From assembly GCF_000703005.1 (NCBI RefSeq), contig NZ_JNLH01000001.1, forward strand, positions 1,481,001-1,545,000: DNA of 64,000 bases, in the 5' to 3' direction. The notes beneath the pieces are model-generated. The model worked only from the letters and a program-made list of their open reading frames with translations. It did not search any database and had not been told where the DNA came from. Shown here one piece after another: positions 31,226 to 41,012 of this stretch. How positions within the stretch are numbered: the first letter of the stretch is position 1; each line of letters opens with the position of its first letter. A program made the translations under genes and the position numbers. This DNA comes from Pseudobutyrivibrio ruminis HUN009 (GTDB lineage: Bacteria > Bacillota > Clostridia > Lachnospirales > Lachnospiraceae).

Positions 31226-32641
31226 TTGGGCGTTATAAAGAAAATAGGTGGCTTCTGTAAAAAGCATTTGAAGCTAATCATTGTTCTGGTTATCATTGTT
31301 GGCGTTATATTGTTTATAAGACACAAAGCACAAGTTGCGGCCCAGGCTATGATTGATGCTCAAAACGAGCCAGTCACATCTACTGTGGAAAAGATGGATT
31401 TGAAAAAGTCTGTTGGTGTTACTGGAACACTTACAGCAAATGAGACACTTACTGTTACATCAACACTTGGTGGCACAGGGGTTACAGGCGTAAAGGTTTC
31501 TACTGTAAATTATGAAGTAGGTGATTACGTTGAAAAGGGCCAGACAGTAGTTGAGTTTGACGGTGATGATTATGAGCGTAAGCTTACAGAGCTCAATCTT
31601 CAGAACGATATTACAAACACTGAAGCTAGCATGAGCATCGAGGATATGCAAAAATCCATCGAAGACACTCAGAAGAAGATTGACGAAAAGCAGAAGTGGC
31701 TTGATGATAACAAGGCAATCTATGAAAACCTTAAGGATGCCTTTGATCAGTACGAGAAATATAAGGATTCTGACCCATCTGTAGTAGAGCGTTGGAACAG
31801 AGAATCAGCAGCGGCAGCCGGCAGAAGCGAGCCAGTTTCAGTTCAGGGATATGAGGCAGTTGAGGATGAAGTTGATGCTCTTAAGGAGCAAATCCGCACA
31901 ACTCAGAACAAGATTGAACTTGCTCAGATGCAGCAGAACTATGCTCAGAATTACACACAGGTAGATGCTAAAAATGATCTTTACGAGAGCATGGACAAGA
32001 CAAAAGTTGCGGCACCTATTTCAGGCTATATCCTTACAATGAACGTTGAAGAGGGGAATAACTATACACAGGGTAATACCGTATTTACGATAGCTGATAC
32101 AAGCGGATTCATTGTAGAGGCAACAGTTAATGAATATGATGTAGCAAATATCCAGAAGGATTTACCAGCTACAGTTAAGTTTGAAGCCACAGGAGATGAG
32201 GAATTCACTGGTACAGTTTCATTTGTATCGATTGCATCTGAGGCAACAACAAGTGCATCAGCTGCTTCATCAGCATATGGCGCAGCTACAGCATCGTCAA
32301 CTGCAGGAAGCGCTGCATCATACAAATTAAAGATTAAGATGGATGGAACAGACGATAGATTCCGTGTTGGTATGACAGCAAAAGCAAGCATCGTTCTTGA
32401 TTCTGTTTCAGATGTACTTGCAGTACCTTATGACTGCGTTCAGCAGAAGGATGACGGAAGCTTCTTTGTAACATCTATCGCCGATGATGGAACAAAGAAG
32501 GATATCCCAGTTAACAAGGGACTTGAAAGCGATTATTATGTAGAGATTTCTGGTGACGGAATCAAAGAAGGCATGACTGTAGAGGCAATCGTTAGCGATG
32601 CACCTAGTACAGATATTATGGACTATATGACTATTGAATAG
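31226..32641 (+). CDS. HlyD/MacA-type periplasmic-adaptor-like efflux subunit
   Basis: Start is taken at TTG 31226, six bases from AAGGAGG (31213-31219); ATG 31220 is too close to that site and ATG 31205 lies before it, so the start is moderately sure. About 471 residues: one N-terminal membrane helix (LIIVLVIIVGVILFI), a lipoyl-like half (TGVKVSTVNYEVGDYVEKGQTVVEFDGDDY), a long coiled coil (about 130-245), the second lipoyl half (AAPISGYILTMNVEEGNNY), and beta-barrel domains, with a low-complexity Ser/Ala stretch near residues 345-375. Works with the MacB-like ATPase and permease downstream. Confidence 0.88.
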   Translation: MGVIKKIGGFCKKHLKLIIVLVIIVGVILFIRHKAQVAAQAMIDAQNEPVTSTVEKMDLKKSVGVTGTLTANETLTVTSTLGGTGVTGVKVSTVNYEVGDYVEKGQTVVEFDGDDYERKLTELNLQNDITNTEASMSIEDMQKSIEDTQKKIDEKQKWLDDNKAIYENLKDAFDQYEKYKDSDPSVVERWNRESAAAAGRSEPVSVQGYEAVEDEVDALKEQIRTTQNKIELAQMQQNYAQNYTQVDAKNDLYESMDKTKVAAPISGYILTMNVEEGNNYTQGNTVFTIADTSGFIVEATVNEYDVANIQKDLPATVKFEATGDEEFTGTVSFVSIASEATTSASAASSAYGAATASSTAGSAASYKLKIKMDGTDDRFRVGMTAKASIVLDSVSDVLAVPYDCVQQKDDGSFFVTSIADDGTKKDIPVNKGLESDYYVEISGDGIKEGMTVEAIVSDAPSTDIMDYMTIE

Positions 32642-32650
32642 GAGGTCGTT

Positions 32651-33403
32651 ATGGCAGCAGGAGATTTAATGCTAGACCTTCGTGATATTCATAAGAGCTT
32701 TTTCATCGGCACACCAAATGAATTTGAGGTCCTTCATGGAATCAATCTTACTGTTAATCAGGGAGAGTTTGTTTCCATTGTAGGACAGTCAGGTTCTGGT
32801 AAATCCACGCTGATGAACATCATCGGTGCCTTAGATAGACCAACTCTTGGTGAGTACACCCTTGATGGGGTTGATATTGAAAAAGCAAAAGATCATGAAT
32901 TGTCTGCACTTAGAAACAAAAAGATAGGTTTCGTATTTCAGACCTACAATCTTATTGCGAGAACCAACGCACTTAAAAACGTTGAACTTCCAATGATGTA
33001 CGCAGGAATGGGACGTGGTGAGCGTACAGACAGAGCAAAGATGCTACTTGAAGAAGTTGGCATGACAGACAGAATGCATCACAACCCAGACGAGCTTTCT
33101 GGTGGACAGAAACAGCGTGTAGCCATTGCACGAGCTATGGCCAACGACCCAGCAATCATCCTAGCAGATGAGCCTACTGGTGCGCTGGATTCAGCTACTG
33201 GACGAATGATAATGGATATATTCCACAAGCTCCATGAGGAGCAGGGAAAGACAATTCTTCTTATTACCCACTCGCCTGAGCTTTCTCAGGAGACAGACAG
33301 AATTATCACTATAAAGGATGGCACAATCCTTGGTGAGTCAAAGGGCAATTGGAAGGGGCTTTCTTCTGATGAACGCGCTGGCGTAAAGAAGGAGGTGGAG
33401 TAA
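32651..33403 (+). CDS. MacB/LolD-like ABC transporter ATP-binding protein
   Basis: A 250-residue ATPase: Walker A GQSGSGKST (near 45-53), Q-loop FQTYNLI, signature LSGGQKQRVAIARA (near 143-156), Walker B AIILADEPTGALD, H-loop LLITHS. This is the type that pairs with FtsX-like permeases. Nine bases after the adaptor gene, with AGGAGG. Probably exports a peptide or small antimicrobial. Confidence 0.93.
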   Translation: MAAGDLMLDLRDIHKSFFIGTPNEFEVLHGINLTVNQGEFVSIVGQSGSGKSTLMNIIGALDRPTLGEYTLDGVDIEKAKDHELSALRNKKIGFVFQTYNLIARTNALKNVELPMMYAGMGRGERTDRAKMLLEEVGMTDRMHHNPDELSGGQKQRVAIARAMANDPAIILADEPTGALDSATGRMIMDIFHKLHEEQGKTILLITHSPELSQETDRIITIKDGTILGESKGNWKGLSSDERAGVKKEVE

Positions 33404-34689
33404 TGTTATTTACAGAAAACATACTGGTTGCCTTAGCAGGACTTAAGGCTAACATAATGCGCTCCCTTCTGACTATGCTTGGTATCATCATTGGTATTGC
33501 ATCCGTTATTGCAATTATGACAGTTGGTAATTCTATCACATTGATTGTAAACAGCACTATGCAGGATCTTGGCGCAAACAACCTTGAAATGGGTGTTATG
33601 CAAAAATCCACAGACCAAACTAATGAAGATGGAACAAGTTACGGTGATGGATATGTCAGAGAAATGACTGACAGCGATTTGATTACTGATGAGATGATTC
33701 AGGCGTATAAGGACGAATTCCCTGATGACGTTCAGTATATCCTGAAAATGGAAAATGTTGGTGACAAGGGTAAGGTTGTTGATGGCAATAAAAATGCCAA
33801 TGTCCAAATTGTTGGATATAACAAAGATACCTTTGAATTTAAGGATTACAAAATGGTTGCAGGACGTCAGTTCCTCAACCAGGACTTTGAAAATGCAAAG
33901 AAGGTTTGTCTTGTAACAGACAAATTTGTTGAGCGAATGTATGATGGCGATAGCAAAGCAGCTCTTGGTCAAGAAGTAGAAGTCAATGTTTCGGGAACAT
34001 ATTATAACTATTACATTGTTGGTGTATACGAATATGTAGAGGATAAGTTTTCTTTTGGCGTATCGGACAATCCAACAACAGAGCTTGTAATTCCTTACGA
34101 GACAGCTAGAACAGCTAATCATAATCAAAATAAGGGCGATTACTACTTCACAATCGTTACTTCAGTAAATACAAACAACGATGATTTTGCTATAAAAACA
34201 CGTGATTTCTTTAATGTAAATTACTATTCTAGAAATGACACTTATGAAGTAATGGTTGTAAGTATGACATCTATGATGGATTCAATGAATTCCATGATAG
34301 GTATGATTCAGCTGGCACTTTCGGTAATCGCCGGCATATCACTTGTAGTTGGTGGTATCGGTGTTATGAATATCATGCTGGTATCAATCACAGAGCGAAC
34401 CAAGGAAATCGGTACACGAAAAGCCCTTGGTGCTACAAACAGTTCTATCCGAATGCAGTTTATAACTGAGTCAGTTGTTATCTGCGTAATCGGTGGAATC
34501 ATCGGAATTATACTTGGTGTAGTTCTTGGTACAGTTGCTGTTAAGCTGATGGGATATGAGGCAGCAGTATCTGCACAGAGTATCATAGTAGCCGTGGCCT
34601 TCTCAATGGCTATCGGTATCTTCTTCGGATACTATCCAGCCAACAAGGCGGCGAAGTTAAATCCAATCGATGCGCTCAGATACGAGTAG
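33403..34689 (+). CDS. MacB-like FtsX-domain ABC permease
   Basis: A 428-residue permease: first transmembrane helix near residues 18-42 (LLTMLGIIIGIASVIAIMTVG), a large extracellular MacB-type domain of about 250 residues, and three C-terminal helices (QLALSVIAGISLVVGGIGVMNIMLVSI, VVICVIGGIIGIILGVVLG, IIVAVAFSMAIGIFFGY). The conserved loop TERTKEIGTRKALGA follows the second helix, and the end LNPIDALRYE is typical of the MacB family. ATG overlaps the ATPase stop. Confidence 0.93.
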   Translation: MLFTENILVALAGLKANIMRSLLTMLGIIIGIASVIAIMTVGNSITLIVNSTMQDLGANNLEMGVMQKSTDQTNEDGTSYGDGYVREMTDSDLITDEMIQAYKDEFPDDVQYILKMENVGDKGKVVDGNKNANVQIVGYNKDTFEFKDYKMVAGRQFLNQDFENAKKVCLVTDKFVERMYDGDSKAALGQEVEVNVSGTYYNYYIVGVYEYVEDKFSFGVSDNPTTELVIPYETARTANHNQNKGDYYFTIVTSVNTNNDDFAIKTRDFFNVNYYSRNDTYEVMVVSMTSMMDSMNSMIGMIQLALSVIAGISLVVGGIGVMNIMLVSITERTKEIGTRKALGATNSSIRMQFITESVVICVIGGIIGIILGVVLGTVAVKLMGYEAAVSAQSIIVAVAFSMAIGIFFGYYPANKAAKLNPIDALRYE

Positions 34690-34694
34690 CAATA

Positions 34695-34777
34695 GCATGC
34701 TTGTTTCTAACGAAGTGTAGAAACAAGTATGCCACGACGCACACCCCTTTGCCGCAGGCAATTAAAATGTGTGCGTC
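34695..34777 (+). other. Two large hairpins downstream of MacB-like permease
   Basis: A 15-bp stem (34695-34709 with 34718-34732, one G-U, core GCTTGTTTCTA/TAGAAACAAGT) is followed by GACGCACAC/GTGTGCGTC (34736-34744/34769-34777) with an inner TTGCC/GGCAA stem. Neither has a T tract on the plus strand; a real terminator follows. They could protect the mRNA 3' end or form a small RNA. Confidence 0.6.
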
Positions 34778-34800
34778 TATCCTTGTCAATTAAGTAAAAT

Positions 34801-34838
34801 AAAAGCCACTATGTAGCGTAACATAGTGGCTTTTGTAA
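34801..34838. terminator. Bidirectional terminator between permease and ABC-F gene
   Basis: Thirteen-bp perfect stem AAAAGCCACTATG/CATAGTGGCTTTT (34801-34813/34822-34834), eight-base loop, ending six bases from the minus-strand gene's stop. Confidence 0.88.
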
Positions 34839-34844
34839 TATTAA

Positions 34845-36482
34845 TTAATCATCAAGTTCATCAGAAGATAACTCAAGTACTGTACGCTTACGAGCCATTT
34901 CGTCTGACTCAAGGTATTCGTCGTATGTAGTCATCTTGTCAATCATGCTTCCATTAGGAAGAATTTCGATGATACGGTTTGCTGTTGTCTGTACGATTTC
35001 GTGGTCACGAGAAGAGAAGATGATAACTCCTGAGAACTTCTGGAGACCAGTGTTAAGTGCTGTGATTGATTCCATATCAAGGTGGTCAGTAGGCTCATCG
35101 AGCATGAGTACGTTTGAGTTTTCAATCATCATACGTGAAAGAAGTACACGTACCTTTTCACCACCGGATAATACCTTCATTTTCTTAGCTCCGTCATCGC
35201 CTGCGAAAAGCATACGACCAAGGAATCCACGAACATAAGTAGCATCCTTGATTTCAGAGAACTGTGTAAGCCAATCTACAATGAGAAGGTCTGTGTTGAA
35301 AATCTCTGTGTTGTCCTTAGGGAAGTATGACTGAGATGTTGTAACACCCCACTTGTAGCTTCCTTCGTCTGGCTCCATCTCACCAGCAAGAATCTGGAAG
35401 AGAACTGTCTTAGCCTTTTCATTTGAACCAACAAGAGCAATTTTGTCCTCACGACCAACGTTGAATGTAAGGTGGTCAAGGATAAGCTCGCCATCGATTG
35501 TCTTTGTAAGGTTTTCTACTGAAAGAACCTCGTTTCCGATTTCACGAGCTGGTCTGAAATCGATGTAAGGATACTTACGGCTAGATGGACGGATGTCATC
35601 AAGCTGAATCTTCTCTAATGCACGCTTACGTGATGTAGCCTGCTTAGATTTAGAAGCGTTAGCAGAGAATCTTTGGATGAATTCCTGTAATTCTTTAATC
35701 TGCTCTTCCTTTTTCTTATTAGCTTCCTTACGCTGCTGAATAATAAGCTGTGAAGACTGATACCAGAAATCATAGTTACCAGCGTAAAGCTGAATCTTGC
35801 CGTAGTCGATATCTGCAGTATGTGTACATACCTTATTTAAGAAGTAACGGTCATGGGATACAACGATGACTGTGTTTTCGAAGTTGATAAGGAACTCCTC
35901 AAGCCATGCGATAGCATCCAAATCAAGGTGGTTAGTAGGCTCATCGAGAAGAAGTACATCAGGTGAACCGAAAAGTGCTCTTGCAAGAAGAATCTTGACC
36001 TTTAATGCACCAGGAAGCTCTGACATCTGTGTGTAGTGGAACTCTGTATCAACACCAAGGCCGTTAAGAAGAGTAGCAGCATCTGCTTCTGCATTCCAAC
36101 CATCCATCTCAGCAAACTCAGACTCAAGCTCAGCTGCGCGGATACCGTCCTCATCAGAAAAGTCTTCCTTCATATAGATAGCGTCCTTTTCTTTCATAAT
36201 GTCATAAAGACGCTGATTACCCATAATTACTGTATCAAGAGCTGTGAACTCATCATACTTGAAGTGATCCTGCTCTAAGAATGAAAGTCTGTTACCAGGG
36301 CTCATTGTGATTTCGCCGCTAGTAGGCTCTAACTGACCAGATAAAATTCTAAGGAAAGTAGACTTACCAGCACCGTTAGCACCGATGATACCGTAGCAGT
36401 TACCCTCTGTAAATTTGATATTAACCTCTTCGAAAAGGGCTTTCTTGCCGAAACGAAGAGTAACGTTATTAGCTTGTATCAT
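34845..36482 (-). CDS. ABC-F family ATPase (YbiT-like translation factor or resistance type)
   Basis: Start taken at ATG 36482 (MIQANNVTLRFG) because GAAAGGA lies nine bases before it; an upstream frame extension lacks support. About 545 residues, two ATPase domains without membrane segments: first Walker A GANGAGKST, Walker B DVLLLDEPTNHLD; second domain with a degenerate Walker A (VGSNEKAKTV), signature LSGGEKVRVLLSR, Walker B VLMLDEPTDHLD. A Lys/Glu-rich linker (about 245-310) is the P-site tRNA interaction motif region. Acts on the ribosome; EttA-like housekeeping or antibiotic protection not separable here. The second P-loop, missing GKS/T, is a notable degeneration. Confidence 0.88.
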   Translation of the reverse strand: MIQANNVTLRFGKKALFEEVNIKFTEGNCYGIIGANGAGKSTFLRILSGQLEPTSGEITMSPGNRLSFLEQDHFKYDEFTALDTVIMGNQRLYDIMKEKDAIYMKEDFSDEDGIRAAELESEFAEMDGWNAEADAATLLNGLGVDTEFHYTQMSELPGALKVKILLARALFGSPDVLLLDEPTNHLDLDAIAWLEEFLINFENTVIVVSHDRYFLNKVCTHTADIDYGKIQLYAGNYDFWYQSSQLIIQQRKEANKKKEEQIKELQEFIQRFSANASKSKQATSRKRALEKIQLDDIRPSSRKYPYIDFRPAREIGNEVLSVENLTKTIDGELILDHLTFNVGREDKIALVGSNEKAKTVLFQILAGEMEPDEGSYKWGVTTSQSYFPKDNTEIFNTDLLIVDWLTQFSEIKDATYVRGFLGRMLFAGDDGAKKMKVLSGGEKVRVLLSRMMIENSNVLMLDEPTDHLDMESITALNTGLQKFSGVIIFSSRDHEIVQTTANRIIEILPNGSMIDKMTTYDEYLESDEMARKRTVLELSSDELDD

Positions 36483-36584
36483 ATAAATAATCCTTTCATA
36501 AATCAAACTATGTAAAACCTGACATATGATAACAAAAATTTTTAATATTGTCTAGAAAATTGCCTATTTTTAGCCCCCTTATTA

Positions 36585-36613
36585 TTGCTTTTTAGCCTGT
36601 TAAATTATATAAT
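36585..36613 (+). promoter_or_regulatory. Promoter of rel
   Basis: TTGCTT (36585-36590), 17-bp spacer, TATAAT (36608-36613); the start codon is 35 bases downstream. Confidence 0.6.
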
Positions 36614-36647
36614 ATTTAATAATTTTTTCATGGAAGGTGGTGATATC

Positions 36648-38951
36648 ATGGCAGTTCAAAACAAGGACGAATTAGAAAAGCTAGAAAACAATATTGCCTT
36701 TGAAAGCCAGGGTGTCATCGCTACTGCGGACTTTGTTGATCCGGACGAGCTCTACAAGGAGCTCATTGATAGAGTGCGCAAATATCATCCTAATACAGAC
36801 ATTTCTATGATTGAAAAGGGCTACAACCTTGCGCATAAGGCCCATGAGGGACAGGTGCGTAAATCTGGTGAGCCATATATCATTCATCCACTTTGCGTTG
36901 CAATTATCCTTGCTGATTTGGAACTTGATAAAGAAACAATCGTGGCTGGTCTTCTTCACGACGTCGTTGAGGATACCATCTATACGAAGGAAGAGATAGC
37001 AGCAGAGTTCTCTGACGAAGTTGCAGAGCTTGTGGATGGTGTCACAAAGTTAGGTCAGTTAAATTATGATGCGGATAAGGTAGAAATCCAGGCAGAAAAC
37101 CTTCGTAAGATGTTTCTTGCTATGGCAAAGGATATCCGTGTTATCCTTATCAAGCTTGCAGATAGACTTCACAACATGCGTACCTTGAAGTACATGCGTC
37201 CTGAAAAGCAAAAGGAAAAAGCACGTGAGACCATGGAAATCTACGCTCCACTTGCTCAGCGTCTTGGTATTAGCAAGGTTAAAATCGAGCTTGATGACCT
37301 TTCGCTTAAGTATCTAGAGCCAGATGCTTACTATGACTTAGTTGAAAAAATCGCACTCAGAAAGAGTCAGCGTACAGAATATATCAATTCTCTTGTAGAG
37401 GATGTTTCTAAGCACATAAAGGCTGCGGAAATCGAGGCCGAGGTTTATGGCCGTGCAAAGCATTTCTTCAGCATCTACAAAAAGATGGTTAATCAGCACA
37501 AGACCATCGATCAAATATACGATTTATTTGCAGTTCGAATCATTGTAGATTCTATCAAGGACTGTTATGCGGCACTTGGCGTTATCCACGAAATGTACAC
37601 TCCTATTCCAGGTCGTTTCAAGGACTATATTGCTATGCCAAAGCCAAACATGTATCAGTCTTTGCATACTACAGTTATCGGACCTAATGGTGCGCCTTTT
37701 GAAATCCAGATTCGTACATACGAAATGCATCGTACCAGCGAATACGGTATCGCTGCCCACTGGAAATACAAGGAGAGCGGTGAAGGCTCCACTGTTATGG
37801 GCGAGGAAGAAAAGCTTTCTTGGCTGCGAGAAATCCTTGAGTGGCAGCAGGAAATCTCTGATAACAAAGAGTTTTCTTCCTTATTAAAATCAGACCTTAA
37901 TTTGTTTTCTGATACAGTATTTTGTTTCACCCCATCAGGTGATGTTAAGAACTTGCCAAATGGTTCTACACCTATCGATTTTGCTTATGCGATTCATTCT
38001 GCAGTAGGTAACAGAATGATTGGCGCAAAGGTTAATGGCAAGCTAGTGCCTATCGATTACGTCATCCAAAACGGAGACCGTATCGAGATTGTCACATCTC
38101 AGAATACAAACGGCCCAAGTCGTGACTGGCTGAGCATTGTCAAAAGCTCTCAGGCCAAAAATAAAATCAATCAGTGGTTCCGCAGTCAGTCCAAGGACGA
38201 AAATATCGCCAAAGGTAAGGAACTTCTTATTGGTTCGGCAAAGCAAAAGGGTGTTGATTTAGGTGATATCAACAAGCCTAAATATCAGGAAATCATCATA
38301 AATAAATACGGATTCCACAGCTGGGAGGATTGCCTTGCAGCTGTAGGTCAGGGTGCCATAAAAGAAGGTGCTGTCATCAACAGAATGTTCTCGGCATGGC
38401 AGAAAGACCACCCAGTTAAGGTTACTGACGAAGAAATATTGGCAGAGCATTCTGGCTCAGGCAAGGAAGCTAAACCAAAGTCTAAAAATGGTATTACAGT
38501 TAGCGGACTTTACGATGTTTCAGTTCGTTTTTCAAAGTGTTGTAATCCAGTTCCAGGTGATGAAATCGTAGGTTTTGTTACCAGAGGAAGAGGTGTATCA
38601 ATTCACCGTACCGATTGCATCAATATGATTAATCTTCCAGAATTCGAAAAAGAGCGTCTTATCGAGGCTGAGTGGGCCCGCGACGCAGAGGAAGATGGCA
38701 AGAAGGGTGGAGTATACCTTACAGAAATCAACATTTACGGAAATAACCGTACAGGACTTTTGGTTGATATTACTCGCATATTCACCGAAAGAGAGATAGA
38801 TATCGATTCAATCCATTCAAAGACAAGCAAGCAGGGCGTTGCAACTATTACTATCAAGTTTGGTACACAAAGCCGTGAGCAGCTTCGTTCACTTGTTGAA
38901 AAGATTAAACAGGTTGAGTCTATCATCGATGTAGAAAGACCTAGAGGATAA
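36648..38951 (+). CDS. relA: Bifunctional (p)ppGpp synthetase/hydrolase
   Basis: Start at ATG 36648, seven bases after GGAAGGTGG; frame extends upstream through that site. The 767-residue Rel enzyme has the HD hydrolase (GEPYIIHPL, LLHDVVEDT, LIKLADRLHNMRTL), the synthetase (YDLFAVRIIV, GRFKDYIAMPKPNMYQSLHT), the TGS domain (VFCFTPSGDVKNLPNGSTPIDFAYAIHSAVG), a zinc-finger region with CCNPVPGDEIVGF and a C-terminal ACT domain. Both active sites are intact, so it should make and degrade (p)ppGpp in the stringent response. The MBL gene starts one base after the stop. Confidence 0.95.
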   Translation: MAVQNKDELEKLENNIAFESQGVIATADFVDPDELYKELIDRVRKYHPNTDISMIEKGYNLAHKAHEGQVRKSGEPYIIHPLCVAIILADLELDKETIVAGLLHDVVEDTIYTKEEIAAEFSDEVAELVDGVTKLGQLNYDADKVEIQAENLRKMFLAMAKDIRVILIKLADRLHNMRTLKYMRPEKQKEKARETMEIYAPLAQRLGISKVKIELDDLSLKYLEPDAYYDLVEKIALRKSQRTEYINSLVEDVSKHIKAAEIEAEVYGRAKHFFSIYKKMVNQHKTIDQIYDLFAVRIIVDSIKDCYAALGVIHEMYTPIPGRFKDYIAMPKPNMYQSLHTTVIGPNGAPFEIQIRTYEMHRTSEYGIAAHWKYKESGEGSTVMGEEEKLSWLREILEWQQEISDNKEFSSLLKSDLNLFSDTVFCFTPSGDVKNLPNGSTPIDFAYAIHSAVGNRMIGAKVNGKLVPIDYVIQNGDRIEIVTSQNTNGPSRDWLSIVKSSQAKNKINQWFRSQSKDENIAKGKELLIGSAKQKGVDLGDINKPKYQEIIINKYGFHSWEDCLAAVGQGAIKEGAVINRMFSAWQKDHPVKVTDEEILAEHSGSGKEAKPKSKNGITVSGLYDVSVRFSKCCNPVPGDEIVGFVTRGRGVSIHRTDCINMINLPEFEKERLIEAEWARDAEEDGKKGGVYLTEINIYGNNRTGLLVDITRIFTEREIDIDSIHSKTSKQGVATITIKFGTQSREQLRSLVEKIKQVESIIDVERPRG

Positions 38952-38952
38952 G

Positions 38953-39576
38953 ATGAAAGTAGTAAAAGTACTTTTGCCGGCAGCGGCAGAAAACTGCTAT
39001 ATAGCCATAAACGAAGACACAAATGAATCAATCATAATTGATCCAGGCTCAGCTTTTGAGCGTATCAAGTCTGCAGTGGAAAGCACTGGCACAAAGCCTG
39101 TTGCAATCCTTCTGACACACGGTCATTTTGATCATGCTGGAGAGGCTGCTTCCACGGCAAAGGAATATGGCATAAAGGTTTACACACATGAAGCTACAGC
39201 AGAGGAATTAAAGAATCCAAGCATCAACTTATCAGGAGATATGTTTGGAGATTCCAAAAGCTACAGCGCAGATGTTTTCTTAAAGGACGACGAGGAAATA
39301 GATTTAGCAGGACTTCATATCAAGTGCCTTTTCACACCAGGACATACACCAGGTGGATGCTGTTTCTATTTTCCTAATGAAGATATAGTTTTTACCGGAG
39401 ATACATTGTTTAGTGGTTCTGTGGGACGCACAGATTTCCCAGGTGGTTCCATGAGCCAGTTGGTTGGGTCAATCAAATCAAAGCTTATGACTCTTTCAGA
39501 TGATACTATCTGTTACCCTGGTCATAACGAGCCAACCACTATCGGTACAGAAAGGATATACAATCCATTTTTATGA
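38953..39576 (+). CDS. MBL-fold metallohydrolase (glyoxalase II-like)
   Basis: A 207-residue hydrolase with the zinc motif THGHFDHAGE (residues about 55-64), FTPGHTPGG (near 130-138), FTGDTLFSGSVGRTD (near 150-164) and the last histidine in CYPGHNEPTT. It is the YqgX/glyoxalase II-like type. Its ATG lies one base after the rel stop, and its end overlaps the hemZ start by four bases, so it is co-transcribed with both; substrate not certain. Confidence 0.9.
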   Translation: MKVVKVLLPAAAENCYIAINEDTNESIIIDPGSAFERIKSAVESTGTKPVAILLTHGHFDHAGEAASTAKEYGIKVYTHEATAEELKNPSINLSGDMFGDSKSYSADVFLKDDEEIDLAGLHIKCLFTPGHTPGGCCFYFPNEDIVFTGDTLFSGSVGRTDFPGGSMSQLVGSIKSKLMTLSDDTICYPGHNEPTTIGTERIYNPFL

Positions 39577-41012
39577 TTTACATACAATTAAACGAAGATA
39601 ATTTTGAATATGATATTTATTCACTAGTTAAAGCCTTTTATCCAAAGGAAGAGGTCAAAATCTCTACAGAGCCCACACCTGAGGATGCAGGGCTTCTTTT
39701 TTCGATGCAGGTTAATTACTCAGACAATGTTCTTACGTTAGATGGCAAGGAAATCGAAATCGACTATTCTGACAGACCAGACACAAAAAATCGTTTGAAG
39801 CTTGCAATATACGAAAGTCTTAGCAAACGCACTGGTAAAGAATTGCCATGGGGCACACTTACAGGTATTCGCCCAACCAAAATCAGCCTTGGTATGATAG
39901 AAGATGGCGCAGATGATGAGGCTATTGCTTCATACATGAAGGATACCTACCGCACCTCGGACGCTAAAATCAATTTGAGTCTTCAGGTTTCTCACAAGGA
40001 GCATGAGCTTTTATCAAAGATAGATTACGACAATGGTTATTCGGTCTATATTGGAATTCCATTCTGTCCAAGTACTTGTTTGTACTGTTCATTCACTTCA
40101 TACCCAATAGGACTATGGAAGAAGAAGCTAGATGATTATCTGGATGCTCTTGAAAAGGAAATGGCTTTTACAGCTGAAGCATGCAAAGAAAAGAGCCTGA
40201 CCACAATCTACATTGGTGGTGGTACACCAACATCCTTGGATGAGGAGCATTTGGAAAAGCTGCTTACATTGGTAGACAAGTATTTTGATACAAAATCACT
40301 TTTGGAATACACAATCGAAGCTGGCAGACCAGATTCCATCACATACGAAAAGCTTCAGATTATGAAGAATCATCCAGTTAGCCGTATTTCAATCAATCCA
40401 CAGACAATGAATCAAAAGACTTTGGATTTGATTGGCCGATTCCATAAGGTGGAGGATATTCATCGTGTTTATGGCTGGGCTCGAGAACTCGGCTTCGATA
40501 ACATCAACATGGATTTGATTCTTGGCCTTCCTGGGGAGACCATTGAGGATGTGAAGTACACTCTTGATGAAGTTGAAAAGATGGCACCGGACAACTTAAC
40601 TGTCCATTCTTTGGCGCTTAAGCATTCCGCACGTCTCAATATTGACAGAGAGTCTTATGATGATTATTTAATCGAAAACTCACAGACTCATATGGATATT
40701 TGTCTGGACTGTGCACATCATATGGGTATGAATGCATATTATCTTTACCGCCAGAAAAATATGGCTGCAAATCTTGAGAATATTGGTTATGCAACACCAG
40801 GTAAAGAGGGGCTTTACAATATCTTGATAATGGAAGAGAAACAAACTATAATGGCACTTGGTGCTGGCTGTTCATGCAAGTTTGTTGCTGACCATGGCAA
40901 GACAGTTACTAGATGTGAAAATGTCAAGGACGTTCAATTATACATTGACAGAATTGATGAAATGATAGATAGAAAAAGAGAAAGACTTAGAGAGGATTTA
41001 AAATGGCTTTAA
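39573..41012 (+). CDS. hemZ: Coproporphyrinogen dehydrogenase HemZ-like radical SAM protein
   Basis: A 479-residue radical SAM enzyme. The cluster motif is CPSTCLYCSF (CxxxCxxC, residues about 166-175), followed by YIGGGTPTSL near 211. The N-terminal 150 residues (LPWGTLTGIRPTKI) are typical of HemZ. HemZ is annotated as an oxygen-independent coproporphyrinogen III oxidase, but related proteins may be heme chaperones. No further heme genes are seen here apart from the siroheme synthase domain at 44.9 kb. Overlaps hisS by ten bases. Confidence 0.88.
   Translation: MIYIQLNEDNFEYDIYSLVKAFYPKEEVKISTEPTPEDAGLLFSMQVNYSDNVLTLDGKEIEIDYSDRPDTKNRLKLAIYESLSKRTGKELPWGTLTGIRPTKISLGMIEDGADDEAIASYMKDTYRTSDAKINLSLQVSHKEHELLSKIDYDNGYSVYIGIPFCPSTCLYCSFTSYPIGLWKKKLDDYLDALEKEMAFTAEACKEKSLTTIYIGGGTPTSLDEEHLEKLLTLVDKYFDTKSLLEYTIEAGRPDSITYEKLQIMKNHPVSRISINPQTMNQKTLDLIGRFHKVEDIHRVYGWARELGFDNINMDLILGLPGETIEDVKYTLDEVEKMAPDNLTVHSLALKHSARLNIDRESYDDYLIENSQTHMDICLDCAHHMGMNAYYLYRQKNMAANLENIGYATPGKEGLYNILIMEEKQTIMALGAGCSCKFVADHGKTVTRCENVKDVQLYIDRIDEMIDRKRERLREDLKWL

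Noticed and set aside
33433..34128. 231-residue minus-strand frame inside the MacB-like permease gene
   Set aside because: Antisense of a well-supported gene; composition is odd (Cys/Ile-rich) and no start site is present.
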